Shown one piece after another: positions 34,722 to 46,886 of a stretch of DNA of 64,000 nt. Each line of letters starts with the position of its first letter. Within the stretch, counting starts at the first letter, position 1. This DNA is from Carettochelys insculpta (Eukaryota; Chordata; Testudines; Carettochelyidae): contig NC_134138.1 in the NCBI RefSeq assembly GCF_033958435.1, forward strand, positions 208,825,298-208,889,297, in the 5' to 3' direction. The translations under genes and the position numbers were made by a program. Under the pieces are notes generated by a model, which did not search any database, had not been told where the DNA came from, and was given only the letters and a program-made list of their open reading frames with translations.

Positions 34722-37035
34722 GGGCTTCAGCATATACAGGGCGAACATGATAGATATGATATTGATAAGAAGAAGATGGATAACATCAGTACAGCAGTGC
34801 CCAACTTTCCAAGGAGCAGATATAGACTCAGACCACAGTCTAGTGATCGCAAACATCAAGATACAACTCAAAAGAAAATGTAAGGCACAGTTTAAGAAAA
34901 GAAGAGATGTGGTGAGGCTATGTGAGGAAGAAACAGGGAATGCATACAGAGCAGCGCTCGAAGAGAAGATTAAGAATATCGCCACAGAAAAAGACCTAGA
35001 TAAGAGAGTCGCAGGGATAGCCATCGCTATAGAAGAGGCAATTGAGCAGACTGTTCCAGAAGAAGAAAAGGCCAATAAGAAGTGGATTACGCAGAAGACA
35101 CTGAAGTTGGTTCAAGAGAAGAGAGCAATGAAGATCAGAAGAGATGTTCCTGAGATGGCAGAACAGCAATAGAGGATGAAATGCAATAAGGTAAGGAAAG
35201 CAGCCAGAAAGGATAAGGAGAAATGGTTAGAGGAGCAATGTGAAGATATCGAGAGGTATTACAGCGAATGTAAGACCAGAGAGGTGTATAAGACAATTGG
35301 GCATATGAATTGGAAATGGCAACTGAAGCAGATGGTGATCAAAGATGAGAATAAAGAAGTGCTCATGAACAGGGAGAAGATTGTGCACTGATGGAGGAGA
35401 CATTGCACCGATCTGTACAAAGCACAGTTGGACCCGAGTGACTCAGAGAGACTGATTGAAGAATTGAAAGAGATATCTCCCCTGAGCATCGAGAGTGAGA
35501 CTGATATTTCAAAGGAGGAAGTAGAAAAAGCAGTGAAACGACTAAAGAACAACAAGAGCCCTGGAAATGATAAGATCACGGGATAGATGATCAAATACGG
35601 TGGAGAAAGCATGATTCAGGAAATACACTGACTATGTAATATAGCATGGAAAGAAGGGAAGGCACCTAAGGAATGGACAAGATCTGTGCTAGTGACAATA
35701 CTCCAGAAAGGAAGTACATTGGAGTGAAAGAACCACAGAACGATTGCCCTAACGAGTCATCTAGGTAAAGTGCTGATGATGATACTGACTGAGAGATTAA
35801 GATTGCAGTTAGAAGAACATATAGCAGACGAGCAAGCAGGGTTCAGAAAAGATAGAAGTACCATACAGCAGATATTGGCACTAAGACTGATAGCGGAGAA
35901 AGCTCGAAGAAAGAACAAAAATGTACACTTGCTTCATCGATTTTCAAAAGGAATTCGACAGTATAGATCAGAAAGTGACTTGGGCGGTGTTGGAGTCAGA
36001 TGGAGTGGATAGCAGACTGATACAGTTGTTGAAAGATATCAGTGATAATGCGGAGGCAGCAGTAAGAACATGTGGGGAGTTGGGAAGTTGGTTTAAAACA
36101 AGTAGAGGTATGAGACAAGGAGATCCAATATCACCAAGTATCTTCATCGCACATCTGAAGAGACAGATGGACAAGATCAAGGAAGAGGTAGAAAGGTTAT
36201 TTGTGCATGGGAAAAGAATTAAAAACTTGAAGTTGGCGGATGATATAGTTATCATTGAGGAAAATGAGGAGAAGCTAGCAAAAACGGTGCGGGTGTTAAA
36301 CGAAGAAGGGAAATGGTACGGACTGATTATGAACATCGATAAAACAAAAACAATGGTATTTGGAGATAAGGAAATAGGAAGGAGGATCAGTGTGGATGGT
36401 ATTGAACTAGAAAATGTAAGAAGTTCACATATCTGGGGGGCAACATAACATATGATCTAGACTGTAAGAAGGAAATAGCGACTAGAATAGCGAAAGCAAG
36501 AGAGAGTTTGAAGGTGATGGATAAGATCTGGAAAAGCAAAGCAATTAGCTTAAGAACAAAGCTGGGCATCTTGAAAACGTGTGTGTTCAGCAGCATGTTG
36601 TACAGATGTGATACATGGGTGATAACAAAAGATTCGAAAAGAAGAATATTGGTGTTCAAAAGGAGTTGTTATAGAAAGATTCTGAGAATAGGATGGATGC
36701 AGAAGGTCACCAATGAGGAGTTATATAGGAAGATACAGCCGAAAGAGAACTTGCCACAGAAGGTTATAAAATGGAAGCTACAACTATTCGGACATATTTG
36801 CAGAATGAATGACGAATGAAAAATCAAGACCCTAATATGTGGCATAATGGATGGTTTGAATAGGAGAGGCAGACCCCAGAGAGAATAGATAGATGATGTA
36901 ATAGATTGATGTGGAGCTAGTCTTCAGAAACTAAGCCACTCTGCACTGGATAGGGAAAGATGGAAGGAAATAGTAAGAGAGGCATCGGACACCAACGGGC
37001 GCTGAGCCCACGGTTATTGATTATGATGATATACA
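34722..37035 (+). mobile_element. RTE-clade LINE, 5'-truncated
   Basis: Spans the end of an APE endonuclease, a full reverse transcriptase and a C-terminal region, then a short 3' end with GGGCGCTGAGCCCACGGTTA and TTGATTATGATGATATACAG. RTE elements typically have very short 3' UTRs ending in simple repeats, which fits. Codon and base use (A-rich, few CpG) differ from the Harbinger genes in the same window. Divergence looks modest: long blocks remain open. Confidence 0.75.
34747..37006 (+). pseudogene. RTE endonuclease-reverse transcriptase, multiple stops
   Basis: In order: endonuclease C terminus (ADIDSDHSLVIANIKIQLKR); linker; RT entry (VKRLKNNKSPGNDKITG); KNHRTIALTSHLGKVL; EQAGFRKDRSTIQQI; motif A CFIDFQKEFDSID; motif B RGMRQGDPISPSIF; and motif C LKLADDIVIIEENEEKL, with the usual FADD Phe changed to Leu. 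Then NIDKTKTMVFGD, and a C-terminal block with YRKILRIGWMQKVTNEELYR, LQLFGHICRMND and RRGRPQRE. In-frame stops include those at 35170-35172 and 35389-35391, near 35584, near 35629, and in the last 200 bases. A frame change lies near 35935 and another near 36435. It encoded the element's nick-and-copy enzyme and is now inactive. Confidence 0.75.
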
Positions 37036-37995
37036 GGGCTAATTGGTGTGTTTGGTATGCATTCTATGGGATTCAGGAAACTCTTACTATTATTTCAGAA
37101 GTCACAGTAAAGTAGGCAGTAATTGAGAGGTGGTTGTGTTGGAAAGCTCATAAAAATCTCCAATATAGTAAGTGTTATAATGCTGTATATGTGGGCAAGA
37201 TCTGAGATTCATATTAACCTGGAGTCAGTGTCTGTTCCTTTTGTAAAAAGCTCACATGTGGTGAAATGGGTTTTCAATAACTTTGCACTATATTGGACTT
37301 GGTTGACTGGGTGGGAGCCAGAGGCTGGAATGGCTAAAGGGGACTGGGTATGGCTTTTGGAGAAGTTATTTTGTTACTCGCTCATTGAATGTAATTATAG
37401 AATAAACCACTAGTTTTGAGGGTTGCCTGCCCTGATTCTCTCAGTCTGCTCTGTTTATGGCATTCGGAGTGTGGCCCATTCCAGCACATGGTCAAAAGTG
37501 ACTATGACAACTGGCATCCTGTAAACCTAAATGAATTTCCTGGTAAAATGTATGAATTGTAAAATGGAACGGATATTTCAAAAAGTGTTTTAAGCAGCTA
37601 GAGAAAAACAGGACCCAGTGAAGTAAGAATGCAGGTTATGCTGGAAAACTTGATTATTTAAAAAAAAAAAAAAATTGACATCACTAAGCACCAGATTCTC
37701 CTACTAATGCTTACTTGGAGTATCACACTACCATGTGAATAGTCCCACTGATTGCAGTGGGACTATAAAAAAAAATTAAAGGTCTTGCTCTGCATGATGT
37801 TCAGGTCTGTCAGAGTGCAGAATATTCTACAAAGAGAAGTGTGTTATGGATTTACTTACACTCTGACACTGTCACTTGATGTGTTGCAATACCACAGAGC
37901 CTGTCTACCTGCTCTTCGGATGCTCCACCACTCTCTCCTGCTGCTCTAGCCCTGCCAGTCTCCTCCAGTAATGGCACAGAATTGGAGTCACAGCC
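37036..37995. other. Mostly unassigned; possible old LTR- or SINE-like piece
   Basis: 37230-37480 has ATAGAATAAACCACTAGTTT, CCTGCCCTGATTCTCTCAGT and GTGTGGCCCATTCCAG. This resembles a common turtle repeat with AATAAA near its end, but I cannot place it in a class. An A run lies at 37660-37674. Confidence 0.3.
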
Positions 37996-37999
37996 AGCA

Positions 38000-38195
38000 T
38001 TTCCTGTAAGCTGTCCACTTGGGTGGCCACCCAGGAGAGATTCAGGTGCCACCCAGCTGATTAGCAGAGTGCCCACTGCCAGCAGCATGTGTTTCTACTG
38101 GTGGTGGACATCCACACATGCTTCAGTGCATATAACAAAATTTGTTCCACACATGGATGCAGAAAAAAATTAGAAGGAATATTGGAGTCAGTCCA
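38000..38195. repeat. Common unclassified repeat (GTAAGCTGTCCACTTGGGTG)
   Basis: GTAAGCTGTCCACTTGGGTG, ACCCAGCTGATTAGCAGAGT, TGTTTCTACTGGTGGTGGAC and ATCCACACATGCTTCAGTGC follow a family I recall as frequent in turtle and crocodilian genomes. I cannot name the class, and no ends or duplication were identified. Confidence 0.5.
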
Positions 38196-38420
38196 CAGTA
38201 GAGCAGCACACACTCTGAGATCAGCTCAGGACTCAGAAGGCTCAGCCAAAATGACTTGATGCAGTACCCAAGTGCATCACCCCAGTGGGACCAGAAACAC
38301 ATAAATCTGTCTTACTTTGAATAAAGTTTTATAATGAGTAAGCTCATAATTGTTTGTCCTCTTTATCAGTGGAAGAGAGATATGCACAAGTGGTTTGGAG
38401 GTGCATATGTCAATAGTTAC
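38196..38420. repeat. Unclassified repeat (AGCAGCACACACTCTGAGAT)
   Basis: AGCAGCACACACTCTGAGAT, GGCTCAGCCAAAATGACTTG, AGTGCATCACCCCAGTGGGA and TAAGCTCATAATTGTTTGTC resemble a frequent turtle repeat. It directly follows the repeat at 38000-38195, so the two could be parts of one longer element. Confidence 0.4.
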
Positions 38421-40490
38421 AAATATTCAAACTGAAATACTGAAGTAGAACAATAGAATGGCAGCATATTAGCATGCATAGCGGTCTTTGTTGGGTGCTT
38501 CAAAGGAAACAAGTTGAAACAAGACCATGTCTGTAGTACACCTGTCCATTTCTTCAGTACTATGCAATGGTATTCCATGTTTGGCTGGAGGGTAAGCCTC
38601 TGGAACTGTTCTCATTTGTTTAACACCAGCTTCTGTTCTTGAGGAAAATACAGAAATCACTATTCAGTTTTTACTCTGACAGCTCTCATTGAATCAGGTG
38701 TTGGTCTACTTGAGGTGAATTTAGTTTTTTTTTATTCTAAAGGACATAAAAACAATGTCTTTATTATTTTAGTATTTTCTGTATTTTATGTCACCTTCCA
38801 AATATATCTTTGCACCCCGTTCAACACTGTAGAGACTATACTACAAGCCCATCTGTTGTGCTAATCCCTGTTTGCCTCATTCAATTACTTACACGTGTAT
38901 TTTTAGATACAGAAAAACCTCACTAATTCTCAGTTTGCTTTTTTATAAATGTGATAATTTTCACATCAGCAGTTTTGCCCGATTTCTGTAGAAAACAAAA
39001 CAAGATATAATAAGAGACTGCTGCAGTGGGGACTTATAACTGCTAAGACATCCAAGGAATTATGTAGTCTGTTCTGTGAGCTGGTCTTAAAACCTCAGAA
39101 TCTGCAATTTTTATAAAATTTACTGATATGTGTTTGCACGCTACTTTTTAAATACTGTATAATTAAACCAAACTACAGTTGTCAAAAGCGATCAAAATAC
39201 ACTTGCATAACAATGTGCTTGATTTGGCTTTTTACCATGTTAGCTTGCTTATTTGCAAATTCAGTAAGATGCAATGGGTTTTATAGTCACTAGTGTGAGT
39301 TAAGAAGTTTCTGCAGTATCTTCATCATATTTGCTTATTTTTATTTATTCACAATGCATTTATTTTCATCTTGTAAGACACAACAGAGGTACCCCTGTGT
39401 GTGGACAGCTGTTTGTCCTTTTGTAAATACCACTGTAACATTTTCACACTGACATTTCCTTCTGTACCTACTACTGTCAGTGATTTTTTGCGGTGAGATA
39501 AGTCAACAGCCATTGCAAAGAAGTTTTTATAAATAAGGTGAAAATTTGTAAGTGGGAGACCACAAGACTCACATGGAAGATGTTGCAGCAGTTGATCAAA
39601 ATAATTTAGGTCCTGACACGTTTATTAATTGGCATTACAGAAATAGGAAATTCAAATTTTAGAATGCTAGCTCCACCAGGAGAAGAATGTTCCTGACAGA
39701 TGACAATGTGTTGCTAACACACCATGTTAGGCACTCCAAACACACTTTTTCATCCTGGATGAAACTTTGTCAGATTTTCCTGTGAAGCTTTCTGGAGGAT
39801 CTCAAAGGTTTTGGGGCACATCTACACCGAGCTGATCTTCAGATGAGTGACAGCCATGTAAATGCTTTTGAAAATCCCACCCAATGCCTATCCACATCTT
39901 TTGGTGTCCAAATAACTTCAAAAATCTGATTCTAACTGATTTCCCCAAAGTTATTCCAAGCAGAGATAGCTCTGTAAATCCCAGGTGAGCTCCCTAACTG
40001 CTAGATTAGCCTTCCTTTCAAATGTGAGCAGAATTTCAATGAGTGACACAGATCTATTTGAAGACACATTAATTCCTGAAGAGACTGAAACAATGCTGTT
40101 GCAACAGGGATGAATGTGGACCTTTGCGTCTAGTTAGAAGTGGTACAAAACTAGTGAGAATGTTGCAACTGAGTAAGAAAATTATTAATTTTAGTCTGAG
40201 AAATGAGCCATATAATTCCACTGAGCTTTTCCCAAGCTTCAAACTGGCGGTGGTGAGAAATCAAAGCACTAGTTGTGCTTATTTGTTTGTGTATTCTATC
40301 CTGTGATTGATAAGAGAGCTGGTATTTCTTTACCTTGGTGTCACCTAATTATATGAGATATTAAGAGACAAAGAGAGAAATTCTTCCACTGTGTAATTTC
40401 ACCAAAACCGGTGGAATTAAATCAGGAAATTTATAGGGTCAGAATATATAAACCAAGCAGAAACTGTGACACTTCAGATACCCATGTGAG
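38421..40490. other. Low-repeat AT-rich stretch
   Basis: About 2 kb with no recognised repeat or gene. Confidence 0.3.
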
Positions 40491-40765
40491 ATTGTCACAG
40501 GATAGCTGATCACTGTGCCTGGACCAGGTCCTGTATACCTGTGTGGGCCCAGTTGGTCCAATAAGAGGGCAGGAATATGCCTGGGGCTGTGCAGGCCTTT
40601 CAGAGGGCAGAAAGGGAAGGAGCAATTTGGACAGGCAGTGCCTGGGGAAAGGAACCACAAAGGAGTGGAGCTAATTCTAGGTGTAGGTCTCATAAGTGAG
40701 GGAATATGTGCTCAAGATGGTTGCCCCCAGGGCCAGTATTTCTTTTGACAGGGATCCACTCACTA
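40491..40765. repeat. GC-rich block, possible old LTR or other repeat
   Basis: GTGTGGGCCCAGTTGGTCCA, ATAAGAGGGCAGGAATATGC and CCTGGGGCTGTGCAGGCC resemble a repeat seen in turtle genomes. Class is uncertain and no coding sequence is associated. Confidence 0.3.
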
Positions 40766-43300
40766 TATATTTTAGGTGTTAATCATAAGAAAATGATTAT
40801 TTTTAGAAATAAAAGGTATAACCAATAATTTTGTTCCATGTCTATTCTGAATATCTGTCTAGTTCTTAAATAGTGATTTGTCACATTTCCTGGTTTAAAT
40901 GAAAAACAAACAAAAAATTCTGACATCCCATTCCTGAAGAAATGAATGCTAATGTATGATCTATATTCCTTTCAAATGAATCCTCTTCCATCCAGAGGTT
41001 AGTCTCTTCCACTAACTCTAAAGGGCCTTCTCATATTTTCAAAACTCTTTAAGGACACGTAGATGACTGTTAGGTTTAATCATTATTTGATGCTATATGG
41101 TTATGGCATTATCTCAAGTTCCTATTGGGCTTTATTTTCCTAGGCCACCTAGGTGTTTTTGAAAGAATTATTGGACATAAATAACAAGGTAGTCAGACAA
41201 TTTGTCTTGTCTTGTCTTGTAAGCAGGCATCAGAGCTCAATATCCAGGTACCATAACAGAGGATAGCTACTCTATCAAAGGAAGCTTAGTGTTGTAAACT
41301 GTCCTCCAAATGACAAATTGGGGTTCTCCTCCACCGCAAGTTAATAGTTGTGTCAGTGATACAGCATGCTTCCTGAAGCAAGATTATGCATGTGTCATGT
41401 TTTACAACCAGTTGGAGGAGGAGGTACATCTTGGCTGCAGAGATTTCCTTGATGTTGAGGTACGGCACCATGAGAGTTGATCTCAGCACTAGAGGTGCTG
41501 GCCCTGAAAGTGACCCTATTTTTGGACTTCTTCAAGGTATTATTTATCTTTCACTTTTTATGATGAAAACTTGAACTTGTGTTCCAATTTTGCATTCTGT
41601 CTAATTGCACATCTTTTTACTATAAACAGGGGTGAGGTAGGGTGGGGGTGACTTTATCCCCTCACTGAGTGGGAAAGGGAGAAGAGAAATAATGGATGTA
41701 GTCTGAGTCATTAATTTTGGGGCATTGTCTTTAATGTTTAACAAGCTTCAGCGGACAGGACCCAATGACTTAATACTGTGTTAGTCAACTCTACAGTAAA
41801 CCTTTAAAATGACCATTATCAGACACAGTTTCCAAGTCTCCCCCACCACCTATCTTCTCAGAAATTTCACTGTGACTCTAGCCACCTTCACCTCTTTTCC
41901 TTATAATGCCTTTTGCTGAAGGTGGCCTGATAGGCTAAGGTAATGTGTAATATTTTTTAGGAAGCCCTTCATACTCTCCTAAACAAACTGTTTTGCAAGA
42001 TACATTATGTTTCCTTGATACTACAGCCAGTCATATGGACTTTTAGATGGTTTCTTACCAGTACTTTTCTCAGTGGTGCAGACATGCCTCTTCCAGAGTG
42101 AATACTAATTTTATCATTTCATTCTATTGCTATTTCACTTTCTAGTTATGGAGAGTATACAGTTCAGAGGGATTCCGTGGATGCATTTAAGTCTGTTTTG
42201 TCCAATTCCTTCTACATAGCACTGGCATGCTATGTTAAGGTTGCTGCTAGCATGTTACATGTTATCTTAAGGGGATTAGCATGTATGTGGCATGACACAT
42301 GATTTTTGATTGAAAATCAGGATGTAGTTGTAAGCCTCTTTGAGCATGCCGATTTATGAGAATGGGGAAAAATTTAAAGACAATTACGTACTGTGAGGTC
42401 TCTAGAGAAGATATGAAAAAGAATTTGAAGCTGTTACCAATTCTGAAGCCATGAACAGAAAGTAGCAAACAGCATTAACTGTCCCATGCTATTGCTCAGA
42501 TGAGCTAAAATAAACTCATATTATGTGACCTACAAAGTGGTATTAAACATTTTGTTACTAGCTTACTGTCAATTTATTCTAAATAGTTATTAAAGATTAT
42601 TTAGAGAAGTTAGAGAATGCTAGCTCCTTTTATTTTACAACACAGGAAGGATTGCTTTAATATCCATAGACATCAAAGACAGAAATGGGATAATTTTAAA
42701 TTGATGATCTAAGTGCAGCAGAAAGTATGATAAATGTAAAACAAACCTGTGCACTCTTCCTTGCCAACAGCCTTTTTATATTCTAACACCTCTGGCATTA
42801 TTTTTACAGCTTCTCACCAGAATAAATTAGAAAGCAGAAACATTAAAAGAGTAATTTTACTATGCAAAAATTTGTCTTTAGAGTCACATTAGGTGCAATA
42901 TCCGAGTATGATCTTTGCTTTCATAATCTAGTTAGTGGACTGATGAATGTTCAGGTTGTAAGGATGGTAAACAAGGATGAACCACTTTTGATTATGGGCA
43001 TCATTGATCTTGATGAAACACTGGAAGTGCAACTTGTTTTAGCAATGCAGGTCATGTTTCTGTAGAACTTGCTTGAGATTTCCTTGTATTGATGACTACT
43101 TTGTTTTCTCTGTGCTTGGTTTGACATACACTATGTAGTTAATATCAGTGATTTCTGGGGCCTTTTGCTCTGTTTTGTTTTTTTCCCCTCCAAACCATCT
43201 TCTTCATAAATTTGAAAAAGTATATGTGAGAGAAAAGAGAGAGCTCCAGTGTCTAGGAAAGGTCAATAGCACATGATCTCTGCTCAGTCCTAACTCTCCC
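40766..43300. other. Low-repeat stretch with a short microsatellite
   Basis: A (CTTGT)n tract of about four units lies at 41202-41220. Nothing else is recognised in 2.5 kb. Confidence 0.35.
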
Positions 43301-43301
43301 T

Positions 43302-43795
43302 GGCTATGTCTAGACTACATTCCTTTCAGATGGCTTTAATACTCAGTGTCTATGTCTAGACTACATTCTTCTTCTGAAAGAAGAATGCAAATGAGAGAAG
43401 TTGAAAATGCAAATGAAGCCCTGATTTACAAATTTTGCACCTCATTTGCATAGTCTTGTCCAATTGGTTTTTCAGAAGACATTTTTTCAAAAAAAAAAGT
43501 GCAGTGTAGATAGGGGTTCTGTCAAAAAAAAAAACCCTTTTCAAAAGAACCCTTATTCGTGAAAAAATTAGGTTTACAGGGTTCTTTCGTAAAAGAGGTT
43601 TTTTTTCAAAAGAACCCCGTCAACACTGCATTTTTCTCTAAAAATCTCTTGTGAAAAAACAATCGGGTGAGATTATGCAAATTAGGCATGACGTTTGTAA
43701 ATCATCTCTTCAGCTGCATTTTTCATTCCCCTCATTTCGAAAGAGGTATGTAGTTTAGATGTAGCCCCTGAGTTTCAATGCTCCTGAAAGGAATA
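43302..43795. mobile_element. Harbinger-type MITE with duplicated left end
   Basis: GGCTATGTCTAGACTACATT occurs at 43302, and TCTATGTCTAGACTACATTC recurs 47 bases later at 43349. The right end inverts to GGGGCTACATCTAAACTACA (about 43768). The arms carry AAGAATGCAAATGAG and CTCATTTCG-type motifs. AAAGAACCC/GGGTTCTTT pairs near the axis form the fold. Sequence outside the inner right end (CTGAAAGGAATACAT) is again the inverse of the outer left part (ATTCCTTTCAG), suggesting one copy lies inside another. Confidence 0.6.
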
Positions 43796-46444
43796 CATGA
43801 GTATGTGGTATGCATAATACTTGGAACAAGCTGTCTTTATTTTATTTGGCATTTAATTAAAATAATTCTCAGTAAAAATCATGCCACAGGACCAAGGATG
43901 ATGAATATCCCATTAGCTGTCCATATATGACCTACATGAATTTGATATCACCAATGTTTAGCTTCAGGTTACACAAAGAATCATTAACTTAAAAACCTTT
44001 GTTTACCATCAGGTAATAATAAATATGAATATTAAGAAGCTACTTGGTATTAAGAGAGCAGTAGGAACATGAAAGAATTTGAATTAAAGTTTCTTTTGCC
44101 CTCACATCTCCCAAAATGACCCATCTATAATTACCTGGAATTAATAGAGGAGTTAACTCCAAAATATGTGTCCCACCCAATAGACTGTACCGTTTATTAG
44201 GAATCACTAGGGATAATTTTTGACACACTAAATCTTGTAATTTAAGATAGATTTAGCAACTTGCACATTTTTTTGTTTTTGCTTTGGTTTTCAGTGGCTG
44301 GTTATACATATATATTCCCTTGTAGTTAATTTACTACTGTGTTAATATTTTCTCTCAAAGAATGGTGAATTAGAACCCTTTTATGTAACTCAACATAGAC
44401 CCCTATAGTCAGACATTTGTACAGCTGCTGTGAAAACAGTTGCTTAACCAAACCATTTTATGCCCTGGGGTACAATGTGCCATGAATTGCGTTTCATTAC
44501 TAATATAAACAGTTTCTGCTGCTGCAACATCTGCTTCTTACTTTCCAAGGCGTAGAAAAACTCACTATATAGTAATTGGATAATAAAGCTATTGAACTGG
44601 AGATAATTGTTTGTGGTAAAAGCTAGGACTTTTTTTTTTGCAAATGGGCAACTCCTTGTCTCACATCTATGTCCCAGTTTACTGTTAAATTACATCATTT
44701 AGTTCTTTACCAGCTGTATTCAGGCTTTCCTTAATTGTTTACTGATTTGATAGCTGTCATTCTCTGTAGGTCACAGAACTATTACTGTTTTCTACCGAAG
44801 AGAAAACCTAACCAAAATATCATTCATTATACTTAACAGTGCAACCCTGGAGTCGTACACCTTTACACATTTCCACAAAAGTCCATATTTATAATTTATT
44901 TGTTCATAGAGAATCATGCACAAAATGTCATGATATTTTAAAAATTGTACTTATTATTCACAGGAATTCACCAAATAATATCAATGAATATCAGAACTAG
45001 GATGTATTTGAGAACTCTTTATTTTGTGGTGTGCTGCTGGTTACCTAATCCAGAAGATATTGTTTCATCTCCTTATTTGGGTGACTGGTATGCTTTGAAC
45101 AGTATAGTAATGAATAAACAATGTCTAGTATCCAGTATTTGAGCTTAGTATTAGTTGTGATTCAACACTGCATTTAGGAATACTCAGTGATTTTCCAAGT
45201 ATTCTTGACTAAAGAGTAACACGACTCCTATAACCATAATAAGCCAAAGTCATCACATTGATTTAACTATTTGACTAGCTCTCTCAAAAATTACTGTTTT
45301 TAATGGACTCTAATAAAAAATTCAAGCCCCAATCCAGCAAACAGATTTTTGTGGATGCCCTACAGTTGGAACTTGGAGGACTCCCAGAAGAGAACATAGG
45401 AGACTGAGATAGTGGAGGGTGAAGAATTCTTTGGTAGGAAGACGTGAACTGTCTTAGAAAAGGAATTTTATTTTTAATATACAGTATAAAAATATTCTCC
45501 TGCCTTATTTAACTGGAACATAGAATCGTTACTAATATTTTCTTCCTGGTATTCTCCCAGTGGTATCTGATTAGCTCTTCTGCTTTGATCATGCTTTTCC
45601 CTCCTTGTTCTATGTGCCATCTTCTGTTGTTGATGGTGATTTATTGTCACAGCCTCAGATGATTCTCCATTGAATCTGCCAAGGTTGACAAGTATATGAG
45701 TAACAAGTGCTAGTTCAGTAAAGTTTAATCACTCAGGCCACAGTTACCATTAGTTAGATCACAGTTTCCATTCCTCAGTCAGATTAATATGAGGAGCTGC
45801 ACTGAATTCTCAGAAATAGCTGGCATAAGTTGCTTGCCCATTCCATCTGCGCTGCTAGACTGTTTTTGAACCCAGCTTGTCTTGGTTGATTGAAAGTAAG
45901 CAGACCAATATAACAGGGTTACAATTACACTTAAACTTCAATGTCAGTATTCAGATAAATTATCATTTTCTGCACATTTAAATAGCATGCTATTGGAAAT
46001 ATTTGTTATTTATATTACAGCTCAACCCAGGAGTCAGAGGGTTCCAAGCAGCTTCCCAATTCTGTTTTTCACACTTTTACTGTATCTGCTTTCTAAAATC
46101 TCATGCCGTGTTGACCCAGCTTGTTGTGGTGGAAGGCTGAACATTGCTCCCCAGAAAAACAGGAAGGTAATTGCCTACTGTATCCAGAGGGTCACAGTGT
46201 GACACATTCCTTCCTCTCAAGAACTACAAATACTTCTGACCAGGAGCTCAGGGCTTAACCAGGAGTCTGAGCTCTGTCTTCCATGTGGCAGTCTTGTGGT
46301 GCAATTTGTTTTACATGTGCTGTGGGTGACATAACCCGTATGACTCTTCCAGCATAGGTGTACTACATCACTTTGTCTTAAATATTATCTACATTTGTTT
46401 TCATCTGCATGCACATTATATTCACATACCACTTTCTCTCTCTC
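43796..46444. other. Low-repeat stretch
   Basis: About 2.6 kb. A frame at 45987-46202 sits between TTATATTACAG and AGGAAGGTAATTG, which resemble splice sites, but the peptide is unremarkable and I do not call it. Confidence 0.3.
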
Positions 46445-46447
46445 TCT

Positions 46448-46883
46448 GGCTACGTCTACACGTGCCCCAAACTTTGAAATGGCCACGCAAATGGCCATTT
46501 TGAAGTTTACTAATGAAGTGCTGAAATGCATATTCAGCGCTTCATTAGCATGCGGGCGGCTGTGGCACTTCAAAATTGACGCGCCTCGCCGCTGCGCGGC
46601 TCGTTCCGATGGGGCTCCTTTTCAAAAGGACCCCGCCTACTTCGAAGTCCCCTTATTCTCATGAGCTCATGAGAATAAGGGGACTTCGAAGTAGGCGGCG
46701 TCCTTTCGAAAAGGAGCCCCGTCTGGACAAGACACACGGCGGCGAGGTGCGTCAATTTCGACGTGCCCTGGCCACCCGCATGCTAATGAAGCGCTGAATA
46801 TGCATTTCAGCGCTTCATTAGTAAACTTTGAAATGGCCATTTGCGTGGCCATTTCGAAGTTTGGGGCACGTGTAGACACGGCC
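46448..46883. mobile_element. 436-bp symmetric foldback MITE
   Basis: Ends GGCTACGTCTACACGTGCCC and, inverted, GGCCGTGTCTACACGTGCCC. TCT flanks both sides (46445-46447 and 46884-46886). The left arm is the reverse complement of the right over nearly its full length, with few mismatches. The axis is exactly at the midpoint, in CATGAGCTCATG (between 46665 and 46666). Arms contain CGAAGTAGG, GGCGAGG and GCGCTTCATTAG blocks. There is no coding, although mirrored chance frames exist on both strands because of the symmetry. Confidence 0.9.
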
Positions 46884-46886
46884 TCT

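Noticed and set aside
37230..37480. Endogenous retrovirus LTR
   Set aside because: There is an AATAAA and an LTR-like feel, but no paired LTR, primer-binding site or retroviral coding sequence is nearby.
45987..46202. Possible exon between TTATATTACAG and AGGAAGGTAATTG
   Set aside because: The peptide is hydrophobic and unremarkable, the donor is weak and no homology is recognised.
46395..46879. Mirrored frames of 60-90 codons on both strands
   Set aside because: They arise from the palindrome: the same peptides appear on both strands. No domain or start context is present.
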